Shown here one piece after another: positions 1-5,078 of a stretch of 5,078 bases of DNA (its first letter is position 1; every line of letters begins with the position of its first letter). Origin of the DNA: Alphaproteobacteria bacterium MarineAlpha3_Bin4 (GTDB lineage: Bacteria; Pseudomonadota; Alphaproteobacteria; Rhodospirillales; Casp-alpha2); the NCBI GenBank assembly GCA_002938045.1, contig PTLJ01000127.1:1-5078 (forward strand). The letters are read 5' to 3'. The notes below the pieces were generated by a model that made no database searches, was not told the origin of the DNA, and saw only the letters and a list, made by a program, of their open reading frames with translations. Both the position numbers and the translations under genes were made by a program.

Positions 1-379
1 TTGCTTGGCGGGTGTAGGTTGCTATTAAGTCGTCGGCCTCGAAACCTTCCTTTTCAACGGCCGACACGTTGAGGGCCGCCGTAGCCTCGCGGACTAGTGC
101 GAACTGAGGGATTAAGTCCTCCGGCGGTGCCTCGCGGTTGGCCTTGTAATCCGTGTAGATATCGTTGCGGAAAGTCTTGCGCGCGTGATCGAAGATGACG
201 GCAATATGATCAGCGACGGTGTCGTCGATCAGCTTCATCAGCATCTTGGTAAAACCGAAAACAGCGTTAACGGGCGTGCCGTCGAGGCGCGTCATAGGCG
301 GCAGTGCGTAGTAGGCACGGAAGATGAACCCCGATCCGTCGATCAAGAACACGTGTTTGGGCGCTTTCGTCGCGCTCAT
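1..379 (-). CDS. polA: DNA polymerase I, N-terminal 5'-nuclease domain (partial, cut by the window edge)
   Basis: DNA polymerase I fills gaps and removes primers in replication and repair. Only the first 126 residues are present; the rest lies beyond the left edge. They match the N-terminal 5'-3' exonuclease domain: FLIDGSGFIFRAYYALPP (residues 11-28), FDHARKTFR (63-71), YTDYKANR (75-82) and GFEADDLIATY (112-122). Asp14, Asp64, Glu114, Asp116 and Asp117 are the expected metal-binding acidic residues. Whether the polymerase domain follows cannot be seen. The ATG at 379-377 is chosen because homologues begin a few residues before the KHVFLIDG block, but its upstream Shine-Dalgarno is poor. A TTG at 415-413, in frame and close behind a strong AAGGAGG, is an alternative that would add 12 residues. 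The CHCC zinc-finger gene ends 16 bp upstream on the same strand, so the two are probably co-transcribed. Confidence 0.95.
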   Translation of the reverse strand, partial: MSATKAPKHVFLIDGSGFIFRAYYALPPMTRLDGTPVNAVFGFTKMLMKLIDDTVADHIAVIFDHARKTFRNDIYTDYKANREAPPEDLIPQFALVREATAALNVSAVEKEGFEADDLIATYTRQA

Positions 380-395
380 GAGTACATCCGGTAGT

Positions 396-572
396 TTAGG
401 GTTTCGCCGTCGCAACCTCCTCCTTCAAGTGGTAACGGCGGGAACAATAAGGGCAGACAACGCAACCATCGTTGTCCATGTGCAGGTAAACGTTGGGGTG
501 GCCGAGCGATCCGCCACCACCGTCGCAAGCGACGGTGGTAGTTCTAACTTCAATTTCAGCTACCGAATTCAT
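396..572 (-). CDS. Small CHCC-type zinc-finger protein (NDUFS6-like family)
   Basis: This is a 58-residue protein from ATG at 572-570 to TAA at 398-396. It carries the CHCC zinc-finger signature: Cys16, His25 (in GHPNVYLHM), Cys40 and Cys43 (in VVCPYCSRRYHL). The spacing C-x8-H-x14-C-x2-C and the H-P-x-V-Y-L plus V-V-C-P-Y-C blocks are typical of the zf-CHCC family. That family includes the mitochondrial complex I subunit NDUFS6 and short alphaproteobacterial proteins of this size. By that relationship it may act at respiratory complex I, but this is inference; the bacterial proteins are mostly uncharacterised. It lies 16 bp upstream of polA on the same strand and is probably first in that operon. 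Its Shine-Dalgarno is weak. An 11-bp perfect inverted repeat lies inside the gene around the Cys16 codon. The plus-strand ORFs overlapping it are antisense shadows. Confidence 0.9.
   Translation of the reverse strand: MNSVAEIEVRTTTVACDGGGGSLGHPNVYLHMDNDGCVVCPYCSRRYHLKEEVATAKP
516..539. repeat. Perfect 11-bp inverted repeat inside the zinc-finger gene
   Basis: ACCACCGTCGC at 516-526 and GCGACGGTGGT at 529-539 are exact reverse complements, separated only by AA. The repeat encodes roughly TTVACDGG of the zinc-finger protein, including the first zinc ligand Cys16. Because the two-base spacer is too tight for a loop, an RNA hairpin would open the innermost pair and have about 10 bp. No T-run follows on either strand, so it is not an intrinsic terminator. 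A role in mRNA stability or early translation is possible but unproven. Confidence 0.75.
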
Positions 573-612
573 CTATTTGGTGCCCAAGTACATTGACCGA
601 TCGGATCAACGG

Positions 613-640
613 ATGATACCGATTGCCGCCGGACAATCAA
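613..640 (-). promoter_or_regulatory. Candidate sigma-70-type promoter for the zinc finger-polA operon
   Basis: On the minus strand TTGATT (640-635) and TATCAT (618-613) are separated by 16 bp, matching the -35 and -10 consensus at 4 and 5 of 6 bases. A start near 606 would leave a leader of about 34 nt before the zinc-finger ATG at 572. The 122-bp gap between the divergent starts (573-694) must also hold the promoter of the ABC operon. On the plus strand only a TTGACC at 593-598 followed, 15 bp later, by TGATAC stands out, which is weak. An imperfect palindrome, TTGACCGATCGGATCAA (593-609), overlaps the predicted start point and could be an operator. Confidence 0.35.
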
Positions 641-694
641 CGTTTGCATCGATCTGCTGACGCAACCAATCGAACTGGAAAACAGAGTTCTAAC

Positions 695-1666
695 ATGTGC
701 GCCGACACCCCGGACACCTTACCTAAGTTCGCCGTTGAAACGAGCGTGCTTTCTAAAACTTATCCCGCCGAACGCGGCGGTCCGGTCGTCGAAGCCCTGA
801 AGTCGGTGTCCCTGACGATTCCCCGCGGTTCCTTCTTCGGACTGCTCGGGCCCAATGGCGCTGGCAAGTCGACATTGATCAACATCCTTGCCGGACTCGT
901 CCAAAAGACCTCGGGCGAGGCGCGGATCTGGAATTTCAATATCGAACGCCAGATGCGCCAAGCGCGGCGCGCGATCGGTGTGGTGCCACAGGAACCCAAC
1001 ATCGATCCGTTCTTCACTCCACGAGAGCTCCTGGACCTGCAGGCCGGGCTTTACGGCATGCCAAAAGCGGAGCGGCGCTCCGACGAGGTGTTGCAAGCGG
1101 TCGGTCTTTCTGAGAAAGCACACGCCTATGCGCGTTCGCTTTCGGGCGGCATGCGGCGCCGGCTTCTGGTCGCTAAGGCGATGGTCCATTCGCCGCAAGT
1201 GCTCGTCCTCGACGAACCGTCGGCTGGTGTCGATGTCGATCTCAGGCGCCAACTGTGGACTCACGTCCGCGACATGAACCGCCGAGGAACGACGGTGCTA
1301 CTGACGACCCATTACCTGGAGGAGGCGGAGACGCTGTGCGACACTATCGCAATCATTAACCACGGACGACTGATTGCCTGCGATCCTACCGAACGGCTGC
1401 TGGCACGAATTGATTCCAAGCAAATGACGGTCACCCTTGACGCCGATCTGAGCACGCTGCCGACGAACCTGCATAGCTTTAATGCCGAGCTCCGAGGGTT
1501 GCGTCATGTCGTCTTTTCCTACGCGCCGAGTCGTATTAACTCTGGCCAGATCCTGGCCGCCATCGACGCGGCCGGACTTTGCATCGCCGACCTCACAACC
1601 CGCGAGGCGGAGCTCGAGGACATCTTCCTGCGCCTCACCAAAAAAACCGACCTGGAGGCGGGATGA
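695..1666 (+). CDS. ABC-2-type transporter ATP-binding protein without a visible permease
   Basis: This 323-residue cytoplasmic ATPase should power a membrane exporter. All nucleotide-binding motifs are intact: Walker A GPNGAGKST (52-60), Q-loop Gln99 (VVPQEP), signature LSGGM (149-153), Walker B VLVLDEP (169-175) with catalytic Glu174, D-loop SAGVD (176-180) and H-loop His206. The nucleotide-binding domain is followed by a C-terminal extension (about 240-323) ending in the E-A-E-L-E-D-I-F-L-R-L block, as in the YadG/CcmA/DrrA-like branch that pairs with ABC-2 permeases for lipid, polysaccharide or drug export. The ATG at 695 is preferred because homology (KFAVETSVLSKTYP) starts about 10 residues later. 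An in-frame TTG at 623 would add a non-conserved stretch of 24 residues. The Shine-Dalgarno is weak (AGAG at 684-687). The stop overlaps the next gene's ATG. No transmembrane partner is encoded in this window, so the substrate is unknown. Confidence 0.94.
   Translation: MCADTPDTLPKFAVETSVLSKTYPAERGGPVVEALKSVSLTIPRGSFFGLLGPNGAGKSTLINILAGLVQKTSGEARIWNFNIERQMRQARRAIGVVPQEPNIDPFFTPRELLDLQAGLYGMPKAERRSDEVLQAVGLSEKAHAYARSLSGGMRRRLLVAKAMVHSPQVLVLDEPSAGVDVDLRRQLWTHVRDMNRRGTTVLLTTHYLEEAETLCDTIAIINHGRLIACDPTERLLARIDSKQMTVTLDADLSTLPTNLHSFNAELRGLRHVVFSYAPSRINSGQILAAIDAAGLCIADLTTREAELEDIFLRLTKKTDLEAG
1654..1658 (+). promoter_or_regulatory. Shine-Dalgarno site fixing the start of the lipoprotein hydrolase
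   Basis: GGAGG lies 4 nt before ATG 1663, inside the last codons of the ABC ATPase gene. It selects this ATG over the in-frame ATG at 1579. Only the 1663 start puts a lipoprotein signal peptide at the N-terminus. Confidence 0.8.
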
Positions 1667-2676
1667 TCGGCCGCTGGTGCATCTTGGCCTGCGCTACGGT
1701 GCTCGTCACGCTTTCGGCCTGCGCGCCAACCCTTATGACGCCGGGCCCGATTGTCGGGGAAGCTCGACTCACCGACGATGCTTTCGTCACCGCCGACGGT
1801 GCTCGGCTACCGTTACGAAAGTGGATGCCCGAGACCGGTCAACCGAAGGTGATCATCCTCGCGCTGCACGGATTCAACGACTATTCCAACTTCTTCAAAG
1901 AACCTGGCCTGTTCCTCAGCCAGCACGGTATTGGGTCCTACGCTTATGACCAACGTGGTTTCGGCCGTGCACCACATCCGCGCTTTTGGTCCGGCACAGC
2001 GGCGTTGGTAGCAGATCTCAAGGCTTTTGCGCGCGCGGTCCGCGTTCACCATCCTGGGCTACCGCTCTATCTCCTGGGCGAGAGTATGGGAGCGGCTGTG
2101 ATTATGGTGGCCATGACCGAAGTCAGGCAGCCAAAAACGGAGGGCGTCATCCTCGCCGCGCCAGCCGTGTGGGGCCGCGCGACGATGCCCTGGTACCAGC
2201 GCTGGGCGCTGTGGCTAGGCGGGCATACGGTGCCATGGCTGACTGTTTCGGGCCGCGGCCTCGGCATTAAACCATCCGATAACATCGAGATGCTGATCGA
2301 GCTCGGCCGTGACCCGCTGGTCATCAAGGACACCCGCATCGACACTCTTTACGGGCTGGTCAACCTGATGGACGCGGCGTTGGAGCGTGCCACAACCTTC
2401 CATGCGCCAGCACTTATTCTGTATGGCGAACGCGACGAGATCATACCCCGCGAGCCAACGGCAAAAATGCTAGCGCAGCTGCCAACGGTTGCCGCCGGGC
2501 GGCGACAAATTGCCATCTACGAGGGCGGCTATCACATGCTACTGAGAGACCTGCAGGCATCGACGCCGTGGCGCGACATTGCTCAATGGATTGCGGACCC
2601 AGGGGCAGCACTCCTCTCCGGCGCTGACAAACGGCCGCTGGCATCCTTCGTTGCCAAGGACGAGGGCATGCAATGA
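1663..2676 (+). CDS. Lipoprotein alpha/beta-hydrolase, lysophospholipase / monoacylglycerol-lipase-like
   Basis: This 337-residue protein is predicted to be exported and lipid-anchored. Residues 1-20 form a short signal peptide ending in the lipobox L-S-A-C, with Cys20 as the lipidated residue. The mature part is an alpha/beta-hydrolase of the serine aminopeptidase S33 / Hydrolase_4 type. It has the oxyanion-hole LHG (68-70), nucleophile elbow GESMG (139-143, Ser141), acid Asp258 in YGERDEIIP and His291 in GGYHMLLRD, so the triad is complete. The family cleaves ester bonds in monoacylglycerols, lysophospholipids and related lipids; the substrate here is not determinable. The start at 1663 is fixed by GGAGG and by the signal peptide. 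The gene overlaps the ABC ATPase gene by ATGA and the oxidoreductase gene by another ATGA, implying translational coupling. The residue after Cys20 is Ala, not the Asp that would suggest inner-membrane retention, so outer-membrane sorting is plausible if the Lol +2 rule applies. Confidence 0.92.
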   Translation: MIGRWCILACATVLVTLSACAPTLMTPGPIVGEARLTDDAFVTADGARLPLRKWMPETGQPKVIILALHGFNDYSNFFKEPGLFLSQHGIGSYAYDQRGFGRAPHPRFWSGTAALVADLKAFARAVRVHHPGLPLYLLGESMGAAVIMVAMTEVRQPKTEGVILAAPAVWGRATMPWYQRWALWLGGHTVPWLTVSGRGLGIKPSDNIEMLIELGRDPLVIKDTRIDTLYGLVNLMDAALERATTFHAPALILYGERDEIIPREPTAKMLAQLPTVAAGRRQIAIYEGGYHMLLRDLQASTPWRDIAQWIADPGAALLSGADKRPLASFVAKDEGMQ

Positions 2677-3980
2677 CCCGACCTGCCGACGACCCTGGTC
2701 TTAAGTTGACACCCTATTGGTGGGAAGCAGCGCCCTGCGCCGAGATCGAGCCCGCCGAAGTTCCTGCAGCCATCGATGTCGCCATCGTCGGCGCCGGCTT
2801 CACTGGCCTCAGTGCCGCACTGACGCTGGCCCGGGCCGGCCGCTCGGTTGCCCTGTTCGATGCCATGCGCGCCGGCGAAGGCGCGTCGAGCCGCAATGGC
2901 GGCATCACCAGCGGTAATGTCAAGTTCCCGTTCACCGTGCTGATTGAAAAGATGGGCCTCGAAATCGCCAAGGCGATATACGGCGAGGGCGTAGCTGCGC
3001 GCGATCATTTGGCGCGCTTAGTCACCAAGGAAGGCATTGAGTGCAATTACAAATTGGTCGGGCGCTTCACTGGAGCCAACAGCGCAAAATCCTACGAGCG
3101 CATGGGTCGTGAGGCCGATTCTCTCAACAAGCACTTTGGAATCGGCGTTGAAATGGTGCCGCAAGCCGAACAGCATCGCGAAATCGGCACCGATTTCTAT
3201 CACGGCGGGCAATTTCGGCACGACATCGGGGGCGTCCATCCAAGCCTGTTGCACGCCGGCATGCTTGCCTGCGCCCTCGACGCAGGCGCGCGAGTAATTC
3301 CAAAGACGGCGGTCACAGGCATACACCGCGAAGCGCAGAATTTTGAAGTGGCAACGGCGAGGGGCGCGACCCAGGCCGGCAACGTGATTGTCGCCACCAA
3401 CGGCTACACCGACGCGGCGCTGCCCTGGCTTCGGCGCCGAGTGATTCCGATCCCGAGCCAGATCATCGCCACCGAGCCGATCGACCTAGATACTATGAAT
3501 CGGCTGATGCCCCGACGCCGGGTCTACGGCGATACCCGCAACCTTTACAATTACTATCGACCCTCGCCGGACGATACCTGCATCGTGTTCGGTGGCCGGC
3601 GCGGCGCCAACACCGACAACCCGCTGAAGAAATGCGCCCATCTCTATAGCAACCTGATCGAAATATTTCCGGAGTTAGAGGGAATTAGGCTGACCCATTC
3701 ATGGTGGGGCTACACGGGCTATTCGTTCGACTTTCTTCCGCATCTGAAGATCCGAGACGGTGTCCATTATGCAACTGCATTCTGCGGCTCGGGCGTTGTT
3801 TGGGCGCCGTGGCTGGGGCGCAAGGCAGCACTCACTATCCTCGGCGACGAGCAAGGGGAAACCGTGTTTGCTCGCTTCGCCTTTAAGGGCTGGCCCCTCT
3901 ACGCTGGTAAGCCGTGGTTCCTGCCAGCGGTAATAGCCTGGTCCGGGATCAAGGACCATTTCGGCGCCGCGCGGGCCTGA
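2673..3980 (+). CDS. DAO-family FAD-dependent oxidoreductase (amine / D-amino-acid oxidase type)
   Basis: This 435-residue flavoprotein is close in length and layout to gamma-glutamylputrescine oxidase (PuuB) and other DAO-superfamily enzymes, which oxidise C-N bonds of amines or amino acids. The N-terminal Rossmann motif is VAIVGAGFTGLSAAL (36-50), with GxGxxG at Gly40-Gly45 and the beta2-end acidic residue Asp63 for the FAD ribose. SSRNGG (72-77) matches the family's S-x-R-N-G-G flavin-contact block. HPSLLHAGMLACALDAGA (189-206), VIVATNGYTD (238-247), a substrate-domain THSWWGYTGYSFDFLPH block (341-357) and the C-terminal FCGSGVVWAPWLGR (370-383) FAD contact follow in the expected order. 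No signal peptide is apparent. It starts by an ATGA overlap with the hydrolase, behind GAGGG (2662-2666). No electron acceptor or transport partner is nearby, so the substrate remains open; amine oxidase is the best general guess. The stop at 3978-3980 abuts a hemN relic, and no intrinsic terminator is obvious after it. Confidence 0.92.
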   Translation: MTRPADDPGLKLTPYWWEAAPCAEIEPAEVPAAIDVAIVGAGFTGLSAALTLARAGRSVALFDAMRAGEGASSRNGGITSGNVKFPFTVLIEKMGLEIAKAIYGEGVAARDHLARLVTKEGIECNYKLVGRFTGANSAKSYERMGREADSLNKHFGIGVEMVPQAEQHREIGTDFYHGGQFRHDIGGVHPSLLHAGMLACALDAGARVIPKTAVTGIHREAQNFEVATARGATQAGNVIVATNGYTDAALPWLRRRVIPIPSQIIATEPIDLDTMNRLMPRRRVYGDTRNLYNYYRPSPDDTCIVFGGRRGANTDNPLKKCAHLYSNLIEIFPELEGIRLTHSWWGYTGYSFDFLPHLKIRDGVHYATAFCGSGVVWAPWLGRKAALTILGDEQGETVFARFAFKGWPLYAGKPWFLPAVIAWSGIKDHFGAARA

Positions 3981-4141
3981 ACCGAAGCCCGCATCAGATG
4001 CTCGCCACCTACGGGCTGGTCAAGTTTATCGGTGAACCGGTGCGGGTCACGGAGGCCGGGCGATCGTTCGTCCGTAGCCTCGCCGCGATCTTCGATTAGC
4101 ATATGGAGTGCGGCCAGGGGTACCACTTGCGCGACGTCTAG
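3980..4141 (+). pseudogene. hemN: 3' relic of oxygen-independent coproporphyrinogen III oxidase
   Basis: After the oxidoreductase stop, one frame reads GLVKFIGEPVRVTEAGRS, then FVRSLAAIFD (ending at 4096). This resembles the C-terminus of HemN, where the family has dGLV...VT..GR..vR..A..FD.YL. An in-frame TAG (4097-4099) interrupts it, and the frame then continues HMECGQGYHLRDV to a second TAG at 4139-4141. That continuation resembles the usual YL..G..RHS.AV tail of alphaproteobacterial HemN. The radical-SAM core is absent: upstream sequence is the oxidoreductase gene in another frame. The clear similarity begins near 3998; the first few codons are uncertain. I read it as a decayed gene end left by deletion or rearrangement. 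The identification is by recalled family pattern from about 45 codons, so it is moderate only. A short unrelated reading frame is the alternative. Confidence 0.62.
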
Positions 4142-4197
4142 AGCTCTGTCAGCGTCCCTTGCGAACGCCCCGCCTTAAGCGTAAGTTCCCCCGACGC

Positions 4198-4274
<77 letters not shown>

Positions 4275-4321
4275 ATTTTATCAATGCATTAGCCGCTTAT
4301 AGCGAATTGTTGAATTTCCAT

Positions 4322-4341
4322 TTCCTCCACTATTCCTCCAC
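4322..4341 (+). repeat. Tandem TTCCTCCAC repeat before the integrase gene
   Basis: TTCCTCCAC occurs at 4322-4330 and again at 4333-4341, an 11-bp period. Each copy contains CTCC, complementary to the GGAG of the integrase Shine-Dalgarno. They could be arm-type integrase-binding sites or anti-Shine-Dalgarno elements; neither role can be shown here. Confidence 0.5.
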
Positions 4342-4346
4342 AGGAG
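4342..4346 (+). promoter_or_regulatory. Shine-Dalgarno of the integrase gene, possibly masked
   Basis: AGGAG lies 6 nt before ATG 4353 and supports that start. CTCC at 4336-4339 can fold back on GGAG (4343-4346) over a three-base ACA loop. The four-pair stem is weak alone, but the upstream copy of CTCC offers a second partner. Confidence 0.6.
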
Positions 4347-4352
4347 TTGGAA

Positions 4353-5078
4353 ATGGCAACATTTACGAAAAGAAACGGACGGCGTGGCATTCGTTGGGAA
4401 GCTAGGGTTAGAAAGCTAAACTACCCAATCCTAACCAAAATTTCTCCCTAAAAACCGATGCAGAAGCCTGGGCAATCGAGACAGAGCGGCATCTAGAGCG
4501 TGGGAGTTTCAGCTCTCCCCACCTGCGTGAGACACTTAAAGATATCCTAGAGCGATATGCCTATGAAGTGACGGCCACCAAAAGAGGCGCTAAAGAAGAG
4601 GCCTTCAGGATAGGTAAGATTATGCGTCATCCCATCGCAGAGATGATGCTATCCAAGCTGAAGCCCACACATTTTGCCAAATACCGTGATCAGAGGCTGA
4701 AAGAGGTTACTCCAACCTCCGTCATAAAAGAGTTGGTGCTCCTTAACCATGCGTTGGATACAGCCCAAAAAGAGTGGGGATGTTATCTCCCTGTCAATCC
4801 ACTACAGGGCATACGCAAACCCACAGAGAACCCTCAACGAGACAGAAGACTAGATGGAGAAGAGCTTAAAAGGCTTTTGGTCTCGTGTGGTGACAGCACC
4901 AATCATTGGTTCTGTCCGTTGGTTATCACTGCCATAGAGACAGCCATGCGGCGAGGTGAGTTGTTGGGGTTGGAATGGCAGCACGTGGATCTAGACAAAA
5001 GAACTGCTTTTCTTCCAATCACGAAGAACGGCACCCGTAGGACAATCCCGTTAAGCCTAAAGGCTGTAGAGATATTGG
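4353..5078 (+). pseudogene. Tyrosine-recombinase integrase, frameshifted and cut by the window edge
   Basis: This is a phage/island-type site-specific integrase. From ATG 4353 (behind AGGAG) frame 1 gives an arm-binding N-terminus, MATFTKRNGRRGIRWEARVR, but stops at TAA 4449-4451 after 32 residues. Homology resumes one frame back from TTC at 4442: FSLKTDAEAWAIETERHLER, the usual K.F..K.dAeaWa..iE..l.rG continuation. That frame stays open for 212 codons to the window end. A core-binding domain and the start of the catalytic domain follow: TAMRRGELLGLEW with catalytic Arg codon 4949-4951, and ITKNGTRRTIPLS with the beta-strand Lys at 5024-5026. The HxxR block and nucleophilic Tyr lie beyond the right edge. 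Adding one base near 4437-4443 (AAAATTT) restores the gene. The reopened frame has no early start codon, so this appears to be a one-base loss or a sequencing error. Its lower G+C than the left part of the window fits acquired DNA. Confidence 0.82.

Noticed and set aside
185..596. Two overlapping plus-strand ORFs
   Set aside because: They lie antisense to polA and the zinc-finger gene, both recognised by conserved motifs.
623..694. TTG start for the ABC ATPase
   Set aside because: It would add 24 residues without family resemblance; ATG 695 fits the usual N-terminal length.
719..1264. A 181-codon minus-strand ORF opposite the ABC ATPase gene
   Set aside because: It is antisense to a gene with all ABC motifs; long antisense frames are common in G+C-rich DNA, and its protein shows no family features.
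1579..1662. ATG 1579 as the hydrolase start
   Set aside because: It would bury the lipoprotein signal peptide and overlap the ATPase gene by 88 bp, while GGAGG precedes ATG 1663.
3971..3992. GCGGGC/GCCCGC hairpin over the oxidoreductase stop as a terminator
   Set aside because: The stem is only 6 bp with a 10-base loop and no T-run follows.
4430..4451. Programmed -1 frameshift in the integrase gene
   Set aside because: The frame-1 codons ACC AAA ATT TCT do not form an X-XXY-YYZ slippery heptamer, and no clear downstream stimulatory structure was seen; simple base loss is more likely.

Overview
The window looks like a chromosomal segment from an alphaproteobacterium, possibly Rhodospirillales-like. 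This is inferred from three things: a G+C-rich left part (45 of 60 bases at 2821-2880), a CHCC zinc-finger gene of the NDUFS6-like type, and the style of the polA and hemN sequences. Species-level assignment is not possible from sequence alone.

Left part (1-572, minus strand): the first 126 codons of polA (DNA polymerase I, 5'-nuclease domain) run off the left edge. A 58-residue CHCC zinc-finger protein lies 16 bp upstream of it. The two probably form one operon read leftwards from a promoter candidate at 613-640.

Centre (695-3980, plus strand): three genes are joined by two ATGA stop/start overlaps. They encode an ABC-2-type transporter ATPase, a lipoprotein with an intact alpha/beta-hydrolase (lysophospholipase-like) catalytic triad, and a DAO-family FAD-dependent amine/amino-acid oxidoreductase. 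They look translationally coupled, but no ABC permease accompanies the ATPase, and the shared task of the three is unknown.

Right part (about 3980-5078): directly after the oxidoreductase lies a 3' relic of hemN (oxygen-independent coproporphyrinogen III oxidase) with an internal stop. It is followed by an intact tRNA-Arg(CCG) gene with encoded CCA. From the tRNA onward the DNA is visibly richer in A+T (30 of 60 G+C at 4501-4560; 28 of 60 at 4681-4740). It carries a tyrosine-recombinase integrase gene that starts 79 nt after the tRNA, is broken by a one-base frameshift after about 29 codons, and runs off the right edge. The simplest reading is that the tRNA 3' end is one boundary of an integrated genomic island or prophage whose body lies to the right.

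I found no CRISPR array, rRNA, complete insertion sequence or replication origin. The most informative points are the tRNA/integrase boundary, the hemN relic and the permease-less coupled operon. None amounts to a clearly new system.
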